Assembly: GCF_037892425.1 (NCBI RefSeq)
Contig: NZ_JBBKTT010000001.1
Coordinates: 2,294,001-2,358,000 of the forward strand
Direction of reading: 5' to 3'
DNA from: Lacibacter sp. H375
Lineage (GTDB): Bacteria; Bacteroidota; Bacteroidia; Chitinophagales; Chitinophagaceae
Length of the DNA stretch: 64,000 bases
Both the position numbers and the translations under genes were made by a program. A model generated the notes under the pieces. The model ran no database searches. It saw only the letters and a list, made by a program, of their open reading frames with translations, and had not been told where the DNA came from. Of the stretch, positions 43,617-53,070 are shown piece after piece. The first letter of the stretch is position 1; every line of letters starts with the position of its first letter.

Positions 43617-43997
43617 CTATAAACTTTCAGTAAGGTAAAGATTGAAATCTGATTTCAGTTTGTTGAACTGACGCTCAACAATTTCCATATCCTTGTGCAT
43701 CTTCTTTAATCTCTTCTGCAATTCTTTAATTGTATTTGTATCTTCAACCATTTCTTTTGTGAGCAAATTATCCAGTTCATGAATATCCTGGCGCAGCATA
43801 TTCACTGTATCATCTTCGGCAATGAACTTACTCTGGAAATATTCAGCACGTTCCAGGAACTGTTCATCCGTATCATGTTGAAGTACCTGCGAAAGACGGG
43901 TCTTTAAATGATTATTTTCCTGCTGTATAAATTGCAGGTACCGTTTCCACGTATCACTCTCGTGCCGGAATTGTGTAAATTTTTTATTATGCGTCAT
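43617..43997 (-). CDS. hypothetical coiled-coil protein
   Basis: The 126-residue protein, started at MTHNKKFTQF, is almost wholly helical and charged, with heptad patterns (IKELQKRLKKMHKDMEIVERQFNKL). No membrane segment, no signal, no family recognised. The start at 43997 is preferred to 44012, five residues upstream. It lies 130 bases downstream of the cbb3 accessory genes on the same strand and might be read through from them. Confidence 0.65.
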   Translation of the reverse strand: MTHNKKFTQFRHESDTWKRYLQFIQQENNHLKTRLSQVLQHDTDEQFLERAEYFQSKFIAEDDTVNMLRQDIHELDNLLTKEMVEDTNTIKELQKRLKKMHKDMEIVERQFNKLKSDFNLYLTESL

Positions 43998-44126
43998 AAC
44001 GATTGTGATCATTGTATTTCAAAGTGAACAATATAGTTACACTGTTTAGCAAAGCTAAATTTTGCCGCTGCCCTTGTAAATAACTGCTATCAATAGCCCT
44101 GCTGATACTAATCATACGGTTTGGCA

Positions 44127-44834
44127 TTAGTGACAAGGTATTGCTGTAGCCGGTTCGCTTGCCATTACAGGGCTTATGAACGGAATTCCAAGGTTCATAC
44201 CACGCAGTATTAACAATACGGCCGTCACGGTCATTAAATAAGGAACAACTTTTTTAATACGTCCACGTATTGAAAAAGAAAAACTGCTCCCTGCTATGCT
44301 TAACAAAAACATTAACGGAATAGTGCCGGTACCAAAGGCACTCATGAACAATACACTCTGTTGCAATTCACGAAAATTTAACGCTGCTGCAAGCGCCACA
44401 TACACCATACCGCAAGGCAACAGTCCATTCATTATACCAAGCAACAGGTATCCTCCTTTGCGATCTGTACGTAGCGTTTTGATCATGAGTTGTTGTACAG
44501 CTCCATGCAACTTCAATGTCCATTTTGGTTGCCAGGCTTTTTTCAGGAAATAATAATTAATGATGAAAGCAAGTATAACTGCTCCGCTGATGATGGATAA
44601 CCATTGCTGAAAACCTGCCAGGTATAAGCCACGACCTACAATGCCGAACAACAAACCCAACAATGCATATGTAACAATGCGGCCTGCATTGTACATGAGT
44701 GCTGCAGCACGTTGCTGCCACACAGGTAAATGCTGTACAGGCATTGCCAATGCCAACGGACCGCACATTCCTATGCAGTGCAGACTGCTGAATGCACCCA
44801 GGACCAATCCACCTGTAATTGCTTCTGTTATCAT
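44127..44834 (-). CDS. sulfite exporter TauE/SafE family protein (CcoH2-like)
   Basis: The 235-residue protein has six membrane segments and the N-terminal HCIGMCGPL motif, with GLLPCGMVYVALA in the second half: two cysteine-containing repeats as in the DsbD/SafE-like family found in cbb3 loci. In this context it likely helps copper handling or oxidase assembly rather than exporting sulfite (context inference). It overlaps fixH by four bases and is the last gene of the cco run. Confidence 0.88.
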   Translation of the reverse strand: MITEAITGGLVLGAFSSLHCIGMCGPLALAMPVQHLPVWQQRAAALMYNAGRIVTYALLGLLFGIVGRGLYLAGFQQWLSIISGAVILAFIINYYFLKKAWQPKWTLKLHGAVQQLMIKTLRTDRKGGYLLLGIMNGLLPCGMVYVALAAALNFRELQQSVLFMSAFGTGTIPLMFLLSIAGSSFSFSIRGRIKKVVPYLMTVTAVLLILRGMNLGIPFISPVMASEPATAIPCH

Positions 44835-45274
44835 TTCAATTCCAAACGTTGTTCATTATAATAATTCAATTCTTCTGCCTTCCAGGTAACCTTCAATAAA
44901 TAATTTGCAGGCATCATGTTTTTACTATCGATCACCTGTTTGCCATTTTCATCAACCGTCAATTCAAGTCGGCGATCCTTCTTGTCATCAGAAGAGCAAT
45001 ACAGCCAGATGTTGCCACTTATTGTTTTGCCTTTCATCTCTGCCGGCAGTTGAATAATAAGCTCATTATTCAACTGTGTAACCTCTACACTGCTGCTTAA
45101 CTTATTTGCACGGTTAGTGCCGTCGATCACCTGCTGGTAGGCCAGCTCATCTTTATAATATTCTTTGGTCACCAACTGGAAATCTGTTTTCATGCTTTTG
45201 TAAACCATTACAAACATAAACACAACAAAAGCAGAAAATGCCAGTGTTATCTTATGTCCCCAATTCAGTGTCAT
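44831..45274 (-). CDS. FixH family protein
   Basis: The 147-residue protein has one N-terminal membrane segment (ITLAFSAFVVFMFVMVYKSM) and a periplasmic beta domain, with KEYYKDELAYQQVIDGTNRA close to the anchor, as in FixH/CcoH. These act in cbb3 oxidase assembly, probably with the copper ATPase CcoI. It follows ccoG by ten bases and overlaps the SafE-like gene. Confidence 0.92.
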   Translation of the reverse strand: MTLNWGHKITLAFSAFVVFMFVMVYKSMKTDFQLVTKEYYKDELAYQQVIDGTNRANKLSSSVEVTQLNNELIIQLPAEMKGKTISGNIWLYCSSDDKKDRRLELTVDENGKQVIDSKNMMPANYLLKVTWKAEELNYYNEQRLELK

Positions 45275-45284
45275 TGTTTTTAGT

Positions 45285-46703
45285 TTAATTGTTTGAATAG
45301 AGTGGCCCGAGAAAACTTGTTTTCACAACCACAATGCGTTTATCTCCCTGGTATAGTCCAACTTTCAATTCCGTTTTACGTTGCTGAATTCGTTTCTTTG
45401 GAATAGTGATAAAGAATGATCCTGATCCCTGACCTTCTTTTTGTACGTTAATATTCTTACCTACAAGTTGCACAATCCCATCTCCATCTTCCAATTTTAC
45501 TGTAAGCGGAATATCATTCATTGTTTTGTTCACCACTTTAATGTTGTACAGGTTCGATACACTGTCTTGTCCTTTTTCCTGGTATAATAATCCCGGTGTG
45601 CGCATCACAGTTGCCTTCACATCTTTTTGTGAAACCAGCAATGTAGTGAGCAGAATGAGCAACACAGCAAGCAAACCCGTATACATTTTCATTCGGCGTG
45701 TGTAATGCAGCTTTTCATGTTTAGCAATGCCGTTCTCACTTGCATAACGGATCAACCCTCTTTTGAAACCCACACTTTCCATCATATGATCGCATGCATC
45801 AATACAGGCAGTGCAACCCACGCATTCCATTTGTGTGCCGTTGCGAATGTCAATACCTGTAGGACATACCTTCACACATTGAAAACAATCGATACAATCA
45901 CCGGCAGTACGTTCTTCTTTTTTATCGATCTTTTTACGTTCTTCCCCACGCTTGTAATCATATGCTACAACCATTGAGTTTTTATCAAGTAATACACCTT
46001 GTAAGCGTCCGTAAGGACAAACAACAGTGCAGGCCTGCTCACGGAAAAATGCATACACTGCATAGAACACTGATGAAAAAACCAGAAGTGCCGCAATGGT
46101 GCCAACGTTAGCATCAGGATGTTTCATCATAGCCCATAATTCCTCCACACCAATGATATAGGCAAGGAATAAATTTGCAATAATGAACGCCAGCAAATAG
46201 AATACTACATGTTTGCTTGTTTTGCGAACGATCTTTTCGGTTGTCCATGGGCCGGCAGCCATTATTTTTTGTTTGGCTGCACTACCTTCGATTGCATACT
46301 CCAGTTTACGGAAAAGCATTTCCATGAAAATGGTTTGCGGACAAACCCAGCCGCAGAACAAACGACCGAACGCAGAAGTAAACAATACAATGAACACAAT
46401 GAATGTGATCATGATAATACCGAAGATGAAAAAATCCTGTGGCCAGAAAACCTTTCCAAACAGAATAAACTTCGCCTGCGGAATATTGAACAGGAACAAT
46501 GGTCGTCCATTCATTTGAATAAACGGAAGTGATACAAACAGCAGAAAGAAAACGAAACTTACATAAGTACGTATACTGTAAAATTTTCCTTTTGGTTTTT
46601 GTGCAAAGATCCATTTCCGTTTCCCCTGTGCATCTATTGTCGCAAGCGTGTCACGGAAAGATTCTTTGTTTGTTTGTGTTTGTATGTTGCCTTCGGTATT
46701 CAT
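45285..46703 (-). CDS. ccoG: cytochrome c oxidase accessory protein CcoG
   Basis: The 472-residue membrane protein has about five membrane segments, an N-terminal CGWVCPQ pair and two ferredoxin-type [4Fe-4S] motifs in CIDCFQCVKVCPTGIDIR and CVGCTACIDACD. The C-terminal periplasmic domain is immunoglobulin-like. CcoG reduces Cu(II) for delivery to the cbb3 active site. An alternative start at 46712 would add three residues. It follows ccoP by a few bases. Confidence 0.95.
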   Translation of the reverse strand: MNTEGNIQTQTNKESFRDTLATIDAQGKRKWIFAQKPKGKFYSIRTYVSFVFFLLFVSLPFIQMNGRPLFLFNIPQAKFILFGKVFWPQDFFIFGIIMITFIVFIVLFTSAFGRLFCGWVCPQTIFMEMLFRKLEYAIEGSAAKQKIMAAGPWTTEKIVRKTSKHVVFYLLAFIIANLFLAYIIGVEELWAMMKHPDANVGTIAALLVFSSVFYAVYAFFREQACTVVCPYGRLQGVLLDKNSMVVAYDYKRGEERKKIDKKEERTAGDCIDCFQCVKVCPTGIDIRNGTQMECVGCTACIDACDHMMESVGFKRGLIRYASENGIAKHEKLHYTRRMKMYTGLLAVLLILLTTLLVSQKDVKATVMRTPGLLYQEKGQDSVSNLYNIKVVNKTMNDIPLTVKLEDGDGIVQLVGKNINVQKEGQGSGSFFITIPKKRIQQRKTELKVGLYQGDKRIVVVKTSFLGPLYSNN

Positions 46704-46715
46704 GTATGTCATTCA

Positions 46716-47891
46716 TCAGTTACTAGCCACGTCTTTCTTTGCTGTTGCTGAATCCTGTGCGGGAGCAGCGTCTTCTTTGTACAAATCACCTTGTTTGTCT
46801 TTTGCGTTTGGCGGATTCGTGCCATGTAGTGATTTAATAAAACTTGCCAGTTGTGCAATTTGCACAGGCGAATAATCATCCTGCCAGCTCTTCATTCCCT
46901 TTTCAGGACGACCGTATTTAATGGTTTTGAAAATATCTTTTATGCTGCCACCATTCAACCAGTAATCATCAGTTAAGTTTGGTCCCACAATTCCTTCGCC
47001 CGATTTGCCGTGACATGCAGCACACATCTGAACGAAATTATTTTTACCTGCATCAATGGCTGCTTTGTCGGTAATGAGTGTAACAGTGTTCTCGTCAATA
47101 TTATTTGCCGCTTTTGCCAGGTAAGCTGCTTTCTCTTCTTCAGCATGTTTCATGGCAATTTCAAATTCCTGCTTGCTGAGCGGAGCTGTTTCAGCAATAT
47201 GATAACGCCATAAGTAAATACCTGCAACAATAATGGTTACATAAAAACCATAGATCCACCAAGGTGGCATTCGATTGTCAAGCTCACGTATACCATCATA
47301 GTCATGCCCAAGATCAATATCAGCTTCCTGTTCCATTGGTTTAAAGCTGTTGAGCTTATCCCACCATACTTTAAATGAAGAAGGTTTTGCAATAGCATTC
47401 TCCTCAGTGATAGCAAGCGTAACCTTTTCTTTAGCAAGGAAACTTTTTACAAACAATCCCATTACAATTATTACCAGGAACTCTATTGCAATAACTGTAG
47501 AGAGCAACCAGAATGTTGTAGCTGATAAACCGCCAATAGAAGTTGGACCTGCAGGTGCAGCAGCTTCTGCAGTTTCCTGTGCTGATGCCATCATTGGTAA
47601 AAGAAATAACGCTATAGCTGTTATGGTTTGTGCAGCATTATTTTTTTTCTTTTGTTTATCGAAATGAAGACGGGCAGTTCCCAACACCACATTTGCCAAT
47701 AATGCGATCACCAGTAGTAAAACAAGGATGATAGCCAGCATTGTTAATGCAAGTGGGTTGTCCCAAATAGAAGGGGCAGGAGCGCTTGATGTTGTTTGAG
47801 CAGTAACTACAACGCCAGCCGTTAACAGCGGCAGCATAAGCAACAGCTTCCGTAAAAATGGTTTCAGATAAGTTGATCTGTATGTGAACAT
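46716..47891 (-). CDS. ccoP: cbb3 oxidase subunit CcoP, mono-heme form
   Basis: The 391-residue protein has a signal-like segment, two further membrane segments in an extended N-terminal part, the CcoP N-terminal segment ELDNRMPPWWIYGFYVTI, and a single c-type heme site MCAACHGKSGEG near residue 290. Proteobacterial CcoP has two CxxCH sites; only one is present here. It carries electrons from donors to the CcoN core. The C-terminus is a low-complexity tail. It lies between the ccoQ-like gene and ccoG. Confidence 0.93.
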   Translation of the reverse strand: MFTYRSTYLKPFLRKLLLMLPLLTAGVVVTAQTTSSAPAPSIWDNPLALTMLAIILVLLLVIALLANVVLGTARLHFDKQKKKNNAAQTITAIALFLLPMMASAQETAEAAAPAGPTSIGGLSATTFWLLSTVIAIEFLVIIVMGLFVKSFLAKEKVTLAITEENAIAKPSSFKVWWDKLNSFKPMEQEADIDLGHDYDGIRELDNRMPPWWIYGFYVTIIVAGIYLWRYHIAETAPLSKQEFEIAMKHAEEEKAAYLAKAANNIDENTVTLITDKAAIDAGKNNFVQMCAACHGKSGEGIVGPNLTDDYWLNGGSIKDIFKTIKYGRPEKGMKSWQDDYSPVQIAQLASFIKSLHGTNPPNAKDKQGDLYKEDAAPAQDSATAKKDVASN

Positions 47892-47909
47892 GGCTTTAAG
47901 TTTAGTTTA

Positions 47910-48068
47910 TTAGTCTAATGGAATACGGCTGCATTCATTCATTTCTTTTTTGCTTGCACGCAATACATAAATGAACACGGCGCAGAAAAAAATGAAGAAG
48001 ATGAGAAAAGAAGTCAATCCGTAAAAACTTACGTTGCTGATCTTTTCGAGATAGTTGATAAATTTCAT
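47910..48068 (-). CDS. CcoQ-like small cbb3 subunit
   Basis: The 52-residue protein MKFINYLEKISNVSF... has one membrane segment (GLTSFLIFFIFFCAVFIYVL) and a short cytoplasmic tail. Size, topology and position between ccoNO and ccoP fit CcoQ, which stabilises the cbb3 complex. Sequence identity in CcoQ is low, so the call rests on context. ATG 48068 is preferred over the upstream 48095. Confidence 0.75.
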   Translation of the reverse strand: MKFINYLEKISNVSFYGLTSFLIFFIFFCAVFIYVLRASKKEMNECSRIPLD

Positions 48069-48091
48069 ATTACTGTTTTTACGTGTTTGAA

Positions 48092-50224
48092 TCAATCAGC
48101 TAATGCTGTTTCTGTTTTCTTCTCGGCCTTAATGTCTTTACCTAATCGTTGCAAATAAGCGATCAATGCAACGATCTCTTTGTTTGCAGGTGTTTCAATC
48201 TTATCCATTTTTAAACTGATGCGGATGCTGTTGGCCTGTGTCATCAGATCTTTATTTGCCTGCTGATCATAACCTTTTGCATAAGGAACACCAAGTGTTT
48301 GCATGGCTCTTATTTTGGCAGGTGTTGAAGCTGTATCGACATTATTATCGAGTAACCAGCCATAGCGTGGCATAATAGAACCGGGCGACATTAATGATGG
48401 CTCCATCATGTGATTGTAATGCCAGCTGTCAGGATATTTTCCACCAACACGTGCAAGATCCGGTCCTGTACGTTTGCTTCCCCACTGGAACGGATGATCA
48501 TACACAAACTCTCCTGCTTTGGAGTATTCGCCATAACGGGCCACTTCATCACGGAACGGACGGATCATTTGTGAGTGACAGGTATAACAACCCTCACGTA
48601 TATAAATATCACGACCCTGTAATTCTAAAGCTGTGTATGGTTTTACACTTGTAATAGTTGGTACGTTTGATTTTATGAGGAAGGTTGGAACAATTTCAAG
48701 AATACCACCAATAGCCACCACGATCAAACTGAAGACTAATAATGTTGCCGGTCTTCTTTCGATCCAGCGATGCCAATGTTCTTTTACATGCGATTCAGGT
48801 TTTACTAACGGAGCAGCTTCTGCTTCTTCATTGGCAATGAATGAACCTTGCTTCGCTGTTTTATATAAGTTGTACACCATCATGAACGCACCAATGAGAT
48901 AAAGCGTGCCGCCTACACTACGTGTAATGTACATGGGGATGATGTTGGTAACCGTTTCTAAGAACTGGAATTTCAATTGACCTGATTCTGTAAACGTCTT
49001 CCACATTTCTGCCTGGGCAAAACCTGCCCAGTATAAAGGCACTGCGTAGATAACAATACCAATTGTTCCTAACCAGAAATGGTTGTTGGCAAGTTTTTTT
49101 GAATAAAGACTTGTGCCCCACATTTTTGGTACAAGCCAGTACAACATACCAAACGCCATAAAGCCATTCCATCCTAAACCACCAATGTGTACGTGGCCAA
49201 CGATCCAGTCAGTAAAGTGTGCAATAGCGTTCACACTTTTTAAACTGAGCATTGGTCCTTCGAACGTTGCCATACCATAACAGGTAACAGCAACAACAAA
49301 GAATTTCAACACCGGTTCTTCACGAACTTTATCCCATGCACCACGCAGTGTAAATAAACCATTGAGCATACCGCCCCAACTGGGAGCAATCAGCATTACG
49401 CTGAAAACAACGCCAAGTGATTGTGCCCAGTCAGGCAGGGCGGTATACAGCAAATGGTGAGGGCCTGCCCATATATATATAAATATGAGCGCCCAGAAGT
49501 GGATGATGGATAAACGATACGAGTAAACAGGTCTGTTAGCAGCTTTTGGTAAGAAATAATACATCAAACCAAGAATGGGCGTTGTTAAAAAGAAAGCAAC
49601 GGCATTGTGGCCATACCACCATTGTACCAAAGCATCCTGCACACCTGCATACCAGCTGTAGCTTTTGAAAAGTGAAACAGGAATTTCAAATGAGTTCACA
49701 ATGTGGAGCATTGCAACAGTGATCCAGGTAGCGATGTAGAACCAGATGGCTACATATAAATGACTTTCTCTTCTCTTGAAAATAGTGCCGAACATATTTA
49801 TACCAAACACAACCCACACCAACGTGATCATAATGTCAACAGGCCATTCAAGCTCTGCATATTCTTTACCTGTTGTGTAACCAAGGAATAAGGTAATAGC
49901 GGCAACAACAATAATTGATTGCCATCCCCAGAAATGGATCCAGCTTAATTTATCGCTGAACATTCTTGCTTTACACAAGCGTTGAAGTGAATAGTAGATT
50001 CCGGTAAACATACAGTTACCAACAAAGGCAAAAATGACAGCGTTGGTATGAATGGGGCGAAGACGGCCAAACGTAGTGCCTGCATAATCGAGCGATGCTG
50101 CCGGCATATAGATCTGGATAGCTGCCCATAAACCTGCAAGCATACCTACCAATCCCCAGATGGCTGTTGCATTGGCAAAGTATTTTACGATCTTGTTGTC
50201 GTAGTAAAATTTTTCTAGTTGCAT
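48092..50224 (-). CDS. ccoNO: cbb3 oxidase subunits I and II fused (CcoNO)
   Basis: The 710-residue protein joins CcoN (1 to about 480; twelve membrane segments, heme-copper ligands in WWYGHNAVAFF, GPHHLLY and VGHVHIGG) to CcoO (about 500-710; one anchor, then heme c site CYTCHSQMIRPF). A short acidic linker joins them. It is the catalytic core of a high-affinity oxygen reductase used under low oxygen. Such fusions occur in Bacteroidota. It follows ccoS by 13 bases. Confidence 0.96.
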   Translation of the reverse strand: MQLEKFYYDNKIVKYFANATAIWGLVGMLAGLWAAIQIYMPAASLDYAGTTFGRLRPIHTNAVIFAFVGNCMFTGIYYSLQRLCKARMFSDKLSWIHFWGWQSIIVVAAITLFLGYTTGKEYAELEWPVDIMITLVWVVFGINMFGTIFKRRESHLYVAIWFYIATWITVAMLHIVNSFEIPVSLFKSYSWYAGVQDALVQWWYGHNAVAFFLTTPILGLMYYFLPKAANRPVYSYRLSIIHFWALIFIYIWAGPHHLLYTALPDWAQSLGVVFSVMLIAPSWGGMLNGLFTLRGAWDKVREEPVLKFFVVAVTCYGMATFEGPMLSLKSVNAIAHFTDWIVGHVHIGGLGWNGFMAFGMLYWLVPKMWGTSLYSKKLANNHFWLGTIGIVIYAVPLYWAGFAQAEMWKTFTESGQLKFQFLETVTNIIPMYITRSVGGTLYLIGAFMMVYNLYKTAKQGSFIANEEAEAAPLVKPESHVKEHWHRWIERRPATLLVFSLIVVAIGGILEIVPTFLIKSNVPTITSVKPYTALELQGRDIYIREGCYTCHSQMIRPFRDEVARYGEYSKAGEFVYDHPFQWGSKRTGPDLARVGGKYPDSWHYNHMMEPSLMSPGSIMPRYGWLLDNNVDTASTPAKIRAMQTLGVPYAKGYDQQANKDLMTQANSIRISLKMDKIETPANKEIVALIAYLQRLGKDIKAEKKTETALAD

Positions 50225-50237
50225 AATTTCAGTTTAT

Positions 50238-50432
50238 CTATGGTTTTGAGTTGTTCGTTGTTTCTGTTTTGGACGCTCCTGTTTTTACAGGCGAGTTGCC
50301 ATCGAATAAAATGCGCATTGGTGGTGAAGTTTCATCATCGTACTGCCCGTTTTTTACACTCCATAAAAAAGCGCCGAGAAAAATAGCGGCTACCGATATA
50401 CTGGCGATCAATAATAAAATGATGACACTCAT
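50238..50432 (-). CDS. ccoS: cbb3 oxidase assembly protein CcoS
   Basis: The 64-residue protein MSVIILLLIASISVAAIFLG... has one membrane segment and the conserved FLWSVKNGQYDDETSPPMRIL, diagnostic for CcoS. It is needed to insert cofactors into CcoN. It is the first gene of the ccoS-ccoNO-ccoQ-ccoP-ccoG-fixH-safE unit, with two FNR-like boxes upstream. Confidence 0.94.
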   Translation of the reverse strand: MSVIILLLIASISVAAIFLGAFLWSVKNGQYDDETSPPMRILFDGNSPVKTGASKTETTNNSKP

Positions 50433-50480
50433 ATGCTCTTATTTCGGCTGTAAAACTATTTTGAGTGGGAAGCACAGGAG

Positions 50481-50516
50481 CTGATAATGGTCAGACAAAT
50501 GGTTGACTTTCATCAA
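50481..50516 (-). promoter_or_regulatory. two FNR/CRP-like operator boxes upstream of ccoS
   Basis: TTGAC-TTTC-ATCAA at 50503-50516 is a near-perfect FNR-type palindrome, 77 bases (centre) from the ccoS start. A second, CTGAT-AATG-GTCAG at 50481-50494, is centred 22 bases nearer, two helical turns away. On the minus strand TAGTTTTA at 50458-50451 could be the -7 element. Confidence 0.7.
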
Positions 50517-50541
50517 ATCGACCCTGATCTCTGTCAGTTTT

Positions 50542-52929
50542 TCAATCCAGTTTCAGCGAACGGGCATAAAGAGATGATGCGCCGAAGGTTAAGAGGATAA
50601 TACTGATAGAGCTGGAGGGCATGAGGATGGCAGCAACAAGAGGAGATAAAATTCCCTGCAAAGCAAAGCTGAGACCGATGATATTATAAACGATCGATAG
50701 TATAAAGCTGGCGAGCACTACCTGTTTGTTGGCCTTGGTAAAACGCAGGTACGATGAAAGCCGTTTCAAACGGTCAGCTTCAAGAATACCATCACTGGCA
50801 GGAGTAAAGTTGTTGGTACTTTCAGTTACGGCAATACCTGCATCGCTTTGTTTTAATGCACCGGCATCGTTCAACCCATCGCCGATCATAATTACTTTCT
50901 GGCCTTTCTGTTGCAGTTCTTTGATGTAATTGAGCTTGTCGTGTGGATGTTGGTTGAAGAATAATTTTACATCCATGCCAAGTTCCTGCTGCAGGTTCAA
51001 TCGTTCGCTTTCGTTATCGCCTGAGAGAATAGAGATACGGTATTGTTTCCGCAGTTCGCTGATCTGTTTAAAAATGGAAGGACGGTAATGATTACGTATA
51101 CTGAAATGGCCGAGCAGTATTCCATCAACAGAAACATACACAGAACTTCCATTGAACACCGTTACTTCTTCACCTGTTACAAATTCAGCAGAGCCAAGTG
51201 TAATGATGCGGTGATTAACAATGCCACTGATACCTCTTCCCGTTGTTTCACTAAACTGTCTTACTTCATAGGTTTCGTTGTTGCGTAATTCTTTTGCCAG
51301 CAACTTACTCAATGGGTGTGTGCTTTGTGCTGCTACTGCGGCAATACTTCCTGCAATTTCATCACTGAAAGGTTCGCCGATGTACTGAATGTCTTGTTCT
51401 TCTGTTGTAGTGAGTGTGCCTGTTTTATCGAACACCAAATGTGTAGCCTTCGCCATTTCTTCAATAGTTTGTGCATTACGCAGATACAGTTTGTTTTTGC
51501 TGAGGATGCGTAACACATTTCCATTGGTAAAACTGTTGCTGAGTAACAAAGCACAAGGACATGCCACAATTAAAATAGTAGTTACAACATTCCATGCTTT
51601 ACCAGCGTCCTGAAAACTCCAATATAAAGCGCCTGCGGCGGCCAACGCAAAAACGATCCAGGTAAAATAGCGGCTCAGTCCATCAACAAAAGAAGTTTTC
51701 TCCGGTTTTGTTTTTTCACCATTGTTCCATAAACGTGTAAGATAACTCTGCGATACTTCTTTCATCACCAGCAATTCAATGTTACTGCCGGTTTGTTTGC
51801 CACCTGCATATAACAATTCACCCATGTCTTTTAATACAGGCAACGATTCACCGGTAACAAAACTATAATCAATAAATGCTTTGCCTTTAGTGAGTAAGCC
51901 ATCAACTGGAATTAATTCTTCATTGTGAATAAGAATAGTATCACCTGCTTTTATTTCAGGCAATGCAGTGGGAATTTCTTTTTTATCTTTTAAAATAGTA
52001 ACAGCAATCGGGAAGTAAGAAGTATAATCACGTTCGAACGATAATTGCTGATAAGTTTTTTCCTGTAATACACGACCAACAAGCATAAAGAAAACAATAC
52101 CGCTCATTGAATCGAAATAACCACCACCTGTATTGCTCAATACTTCGTATAAACTTCTGCCAAAGGTCATAATGATGGCTAATGCAATAGGTGCATCAAT
52201 GTTGAGGTATTTGTGTTTTAAACTTCCCCAAGCACTTTTATAGAACGGGAGAGAGCTGTAAAGAAAGACGGGGATCGCTAAAATGAGATTGAAATACCTG
52301 AACAGCGATTGCATACTCTTCTCTGCTTCCTCCAAACCCAGGTATTCAGGAAAACTCATTAGCATGATGTTGGCAAAACAAAAACCCGCCACACCCAATT
52401 GGTAGATGAGGCTGCGTTGAATTCTTGGTTTTGCTTGTTGCAGGTTTTGCAGGCTGATGTAGGGTTCGTAACCAATACTTGTCAATAATTCTGCAACGCT
52501 GCGTAAAGATGTGCTGCGGTGATCAAACACTATTGCTACTTCTTTACGGGTGAAATTTACACGTGAAGAAATAACAGCTGCATTTAACCTGTGCAGATTT
52601 TCCAACAGCCATAAGCAGGAGCTGCAATGGATCTGTGGTAAATAAAAGGTTACATGCGTTTGCTCAGTATTGCGGAAGGAGATGAGTTGCTGCTCGATCT
52701 TTTCATCATCTAAAAAAGAGAATTTGTCTTTACGTACTGTTATGCGTTGGCTGGTGCCGGGGTTTTGATTCAGTTCATAATAATCGCAGAGATCACTCTG
52801 GTTGAGCACCTGGTACACGGTTTTACAACCCTGGCAACAAAAATTTTTGTCGGCGAGTTGAATGGTTTCGTTGATGCATTCATCACCACAATGATAGCAT
52901 TTCACCGTTGGCTTTACAGACGTGTTCAT
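50542..52929 (-). CDS. ccoI: copper-translocating P-type ATPase CcoI/FixI
   Basis: The 795-residue P1B ATPase has an N-terminal cysteine-rich part (CYHCGDEC, CCQGCK), a metal-binding HCSSC loop, eight membrane segments, the transport motif CPCALLLS (about 458), phosphorylation site DKTGTLT (about 499) and hinge GDGLNDAGAL. It exports copper across the inner membrane for assembly of the cbb3 binuclear centre. ATG 52929 is chosen over TTG 52941. An FNR-like box lies 45 bases upstream. It is 110 bases upstream of ccoS, with its own regulatory region. Confidence 0.95.
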   Translation of the reverse strand: MNTSVKPTVKCYHCGDECINETIQLADKNFCCQGCKTVYQVLNQSDLCDYYELNQNPGTSQRITVRKDKFSFLDDEKIEQQLISFRNTEQTHVTFYLPQIHCSSCLWLLENLHRLNAAVISSRVNFTRKEVAIVFDHRSTSLRSVAELLTSIGYEPYISLQNLQQAKPRIQRSLIYQLGVAGFCFANIMLMSFPEYLGLEEAEKSMQSLFRYFNLILAIPVFLYSSLPFYKSAWGSLKHKYLNIDAPIALAIIMTFGRSLYEVLSNTGGGYFDSMSGIVFFMLVGRVLQEKTYQQLSFERDYTSYFPIAVTILKDKKEIPTALPEIKAGDTILIHNEELIPVDGLLTKGKAFIDYSFVTGESLPVLKDMGELLYAGGKQTGSNIELLVMKEVSQSYLTRLWNNGEKTKPEKTSFVDGLSRYFTWIVFALAAAGALYWSFQDAGKAWNVVTTILIVACPCALLLSNSFTNGNVLRILSKNKLYLRNAQTIEEMAKATHLVFDKTGTLTTTEEQDIQYIGEPFSDEIAGSIAAVAAQSTHPLSKLLAKELRNNETYEVRQFSETTGRGISGIVNHRIITLGSAEFVTGEEVTVFNGSSVYVSVDGILLGHFSIRNHYRPSIFKQISELRKQYRISILSGDNESERLNLQQELGMDVKLFFNQHPHDKLNYIKELQQKGQKVIMIGDGLNDAGALKQSDAGIAVTESTNNFTPASDGILEADRLKRLSSYLRFTKANKQVVLASFILSIVYNIIGLSFALQGILSPLVAAILMPSSSISIILLTFGASSLYARSLKLD

Positions 52930-52967
52930 AACAGGCTGCAAATTAAAACGGGGCTCTTTGCTGCTAT

Positions 52968-52981
52968 CTGACCAATATCAG
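52968..52981 (-). promoter_or_regulatory. FNR/CRP-like operator upstream of ccoI
   Basis: CTGAC-CAAT-ATCAG is a perfect dyad in the outer bases (extends to TCTGA/TCAGA), centred about 45 bases before the ccoI start codon. Confidence 0.6.
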
Positions 52982-53007
52982 AAAACGAACTGATGGTGCT
53001 CATCTGC

Positions 53008-53042
53008 AAAAAAGCCCTGCCACAAATCTATTGCGACAGGGC
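53008..53042 (-). terminator. rho-independent terminator of hsp20 gene
   Basis: GCCCTG (53014-53019) and CAGGGC (53037-53042) with further pairing inside. On the minus strand the stem is followed by TTTTTT. It ends the Hsp20 transcript before the ccoI operator. Confidence 0.72.
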
Positions 53043-53070
53043 CCGGGTTACAATCCCACCATCGGTGAGA

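Noticed and set aside
44127-44834. Sulfite exporter role for the TauE/SafE-like protein
   Set aside because: Gene overlap with fixH and the CGMCGPL motif point to a cbb3 assembly role; no sulfur oxidation genes are nearby.
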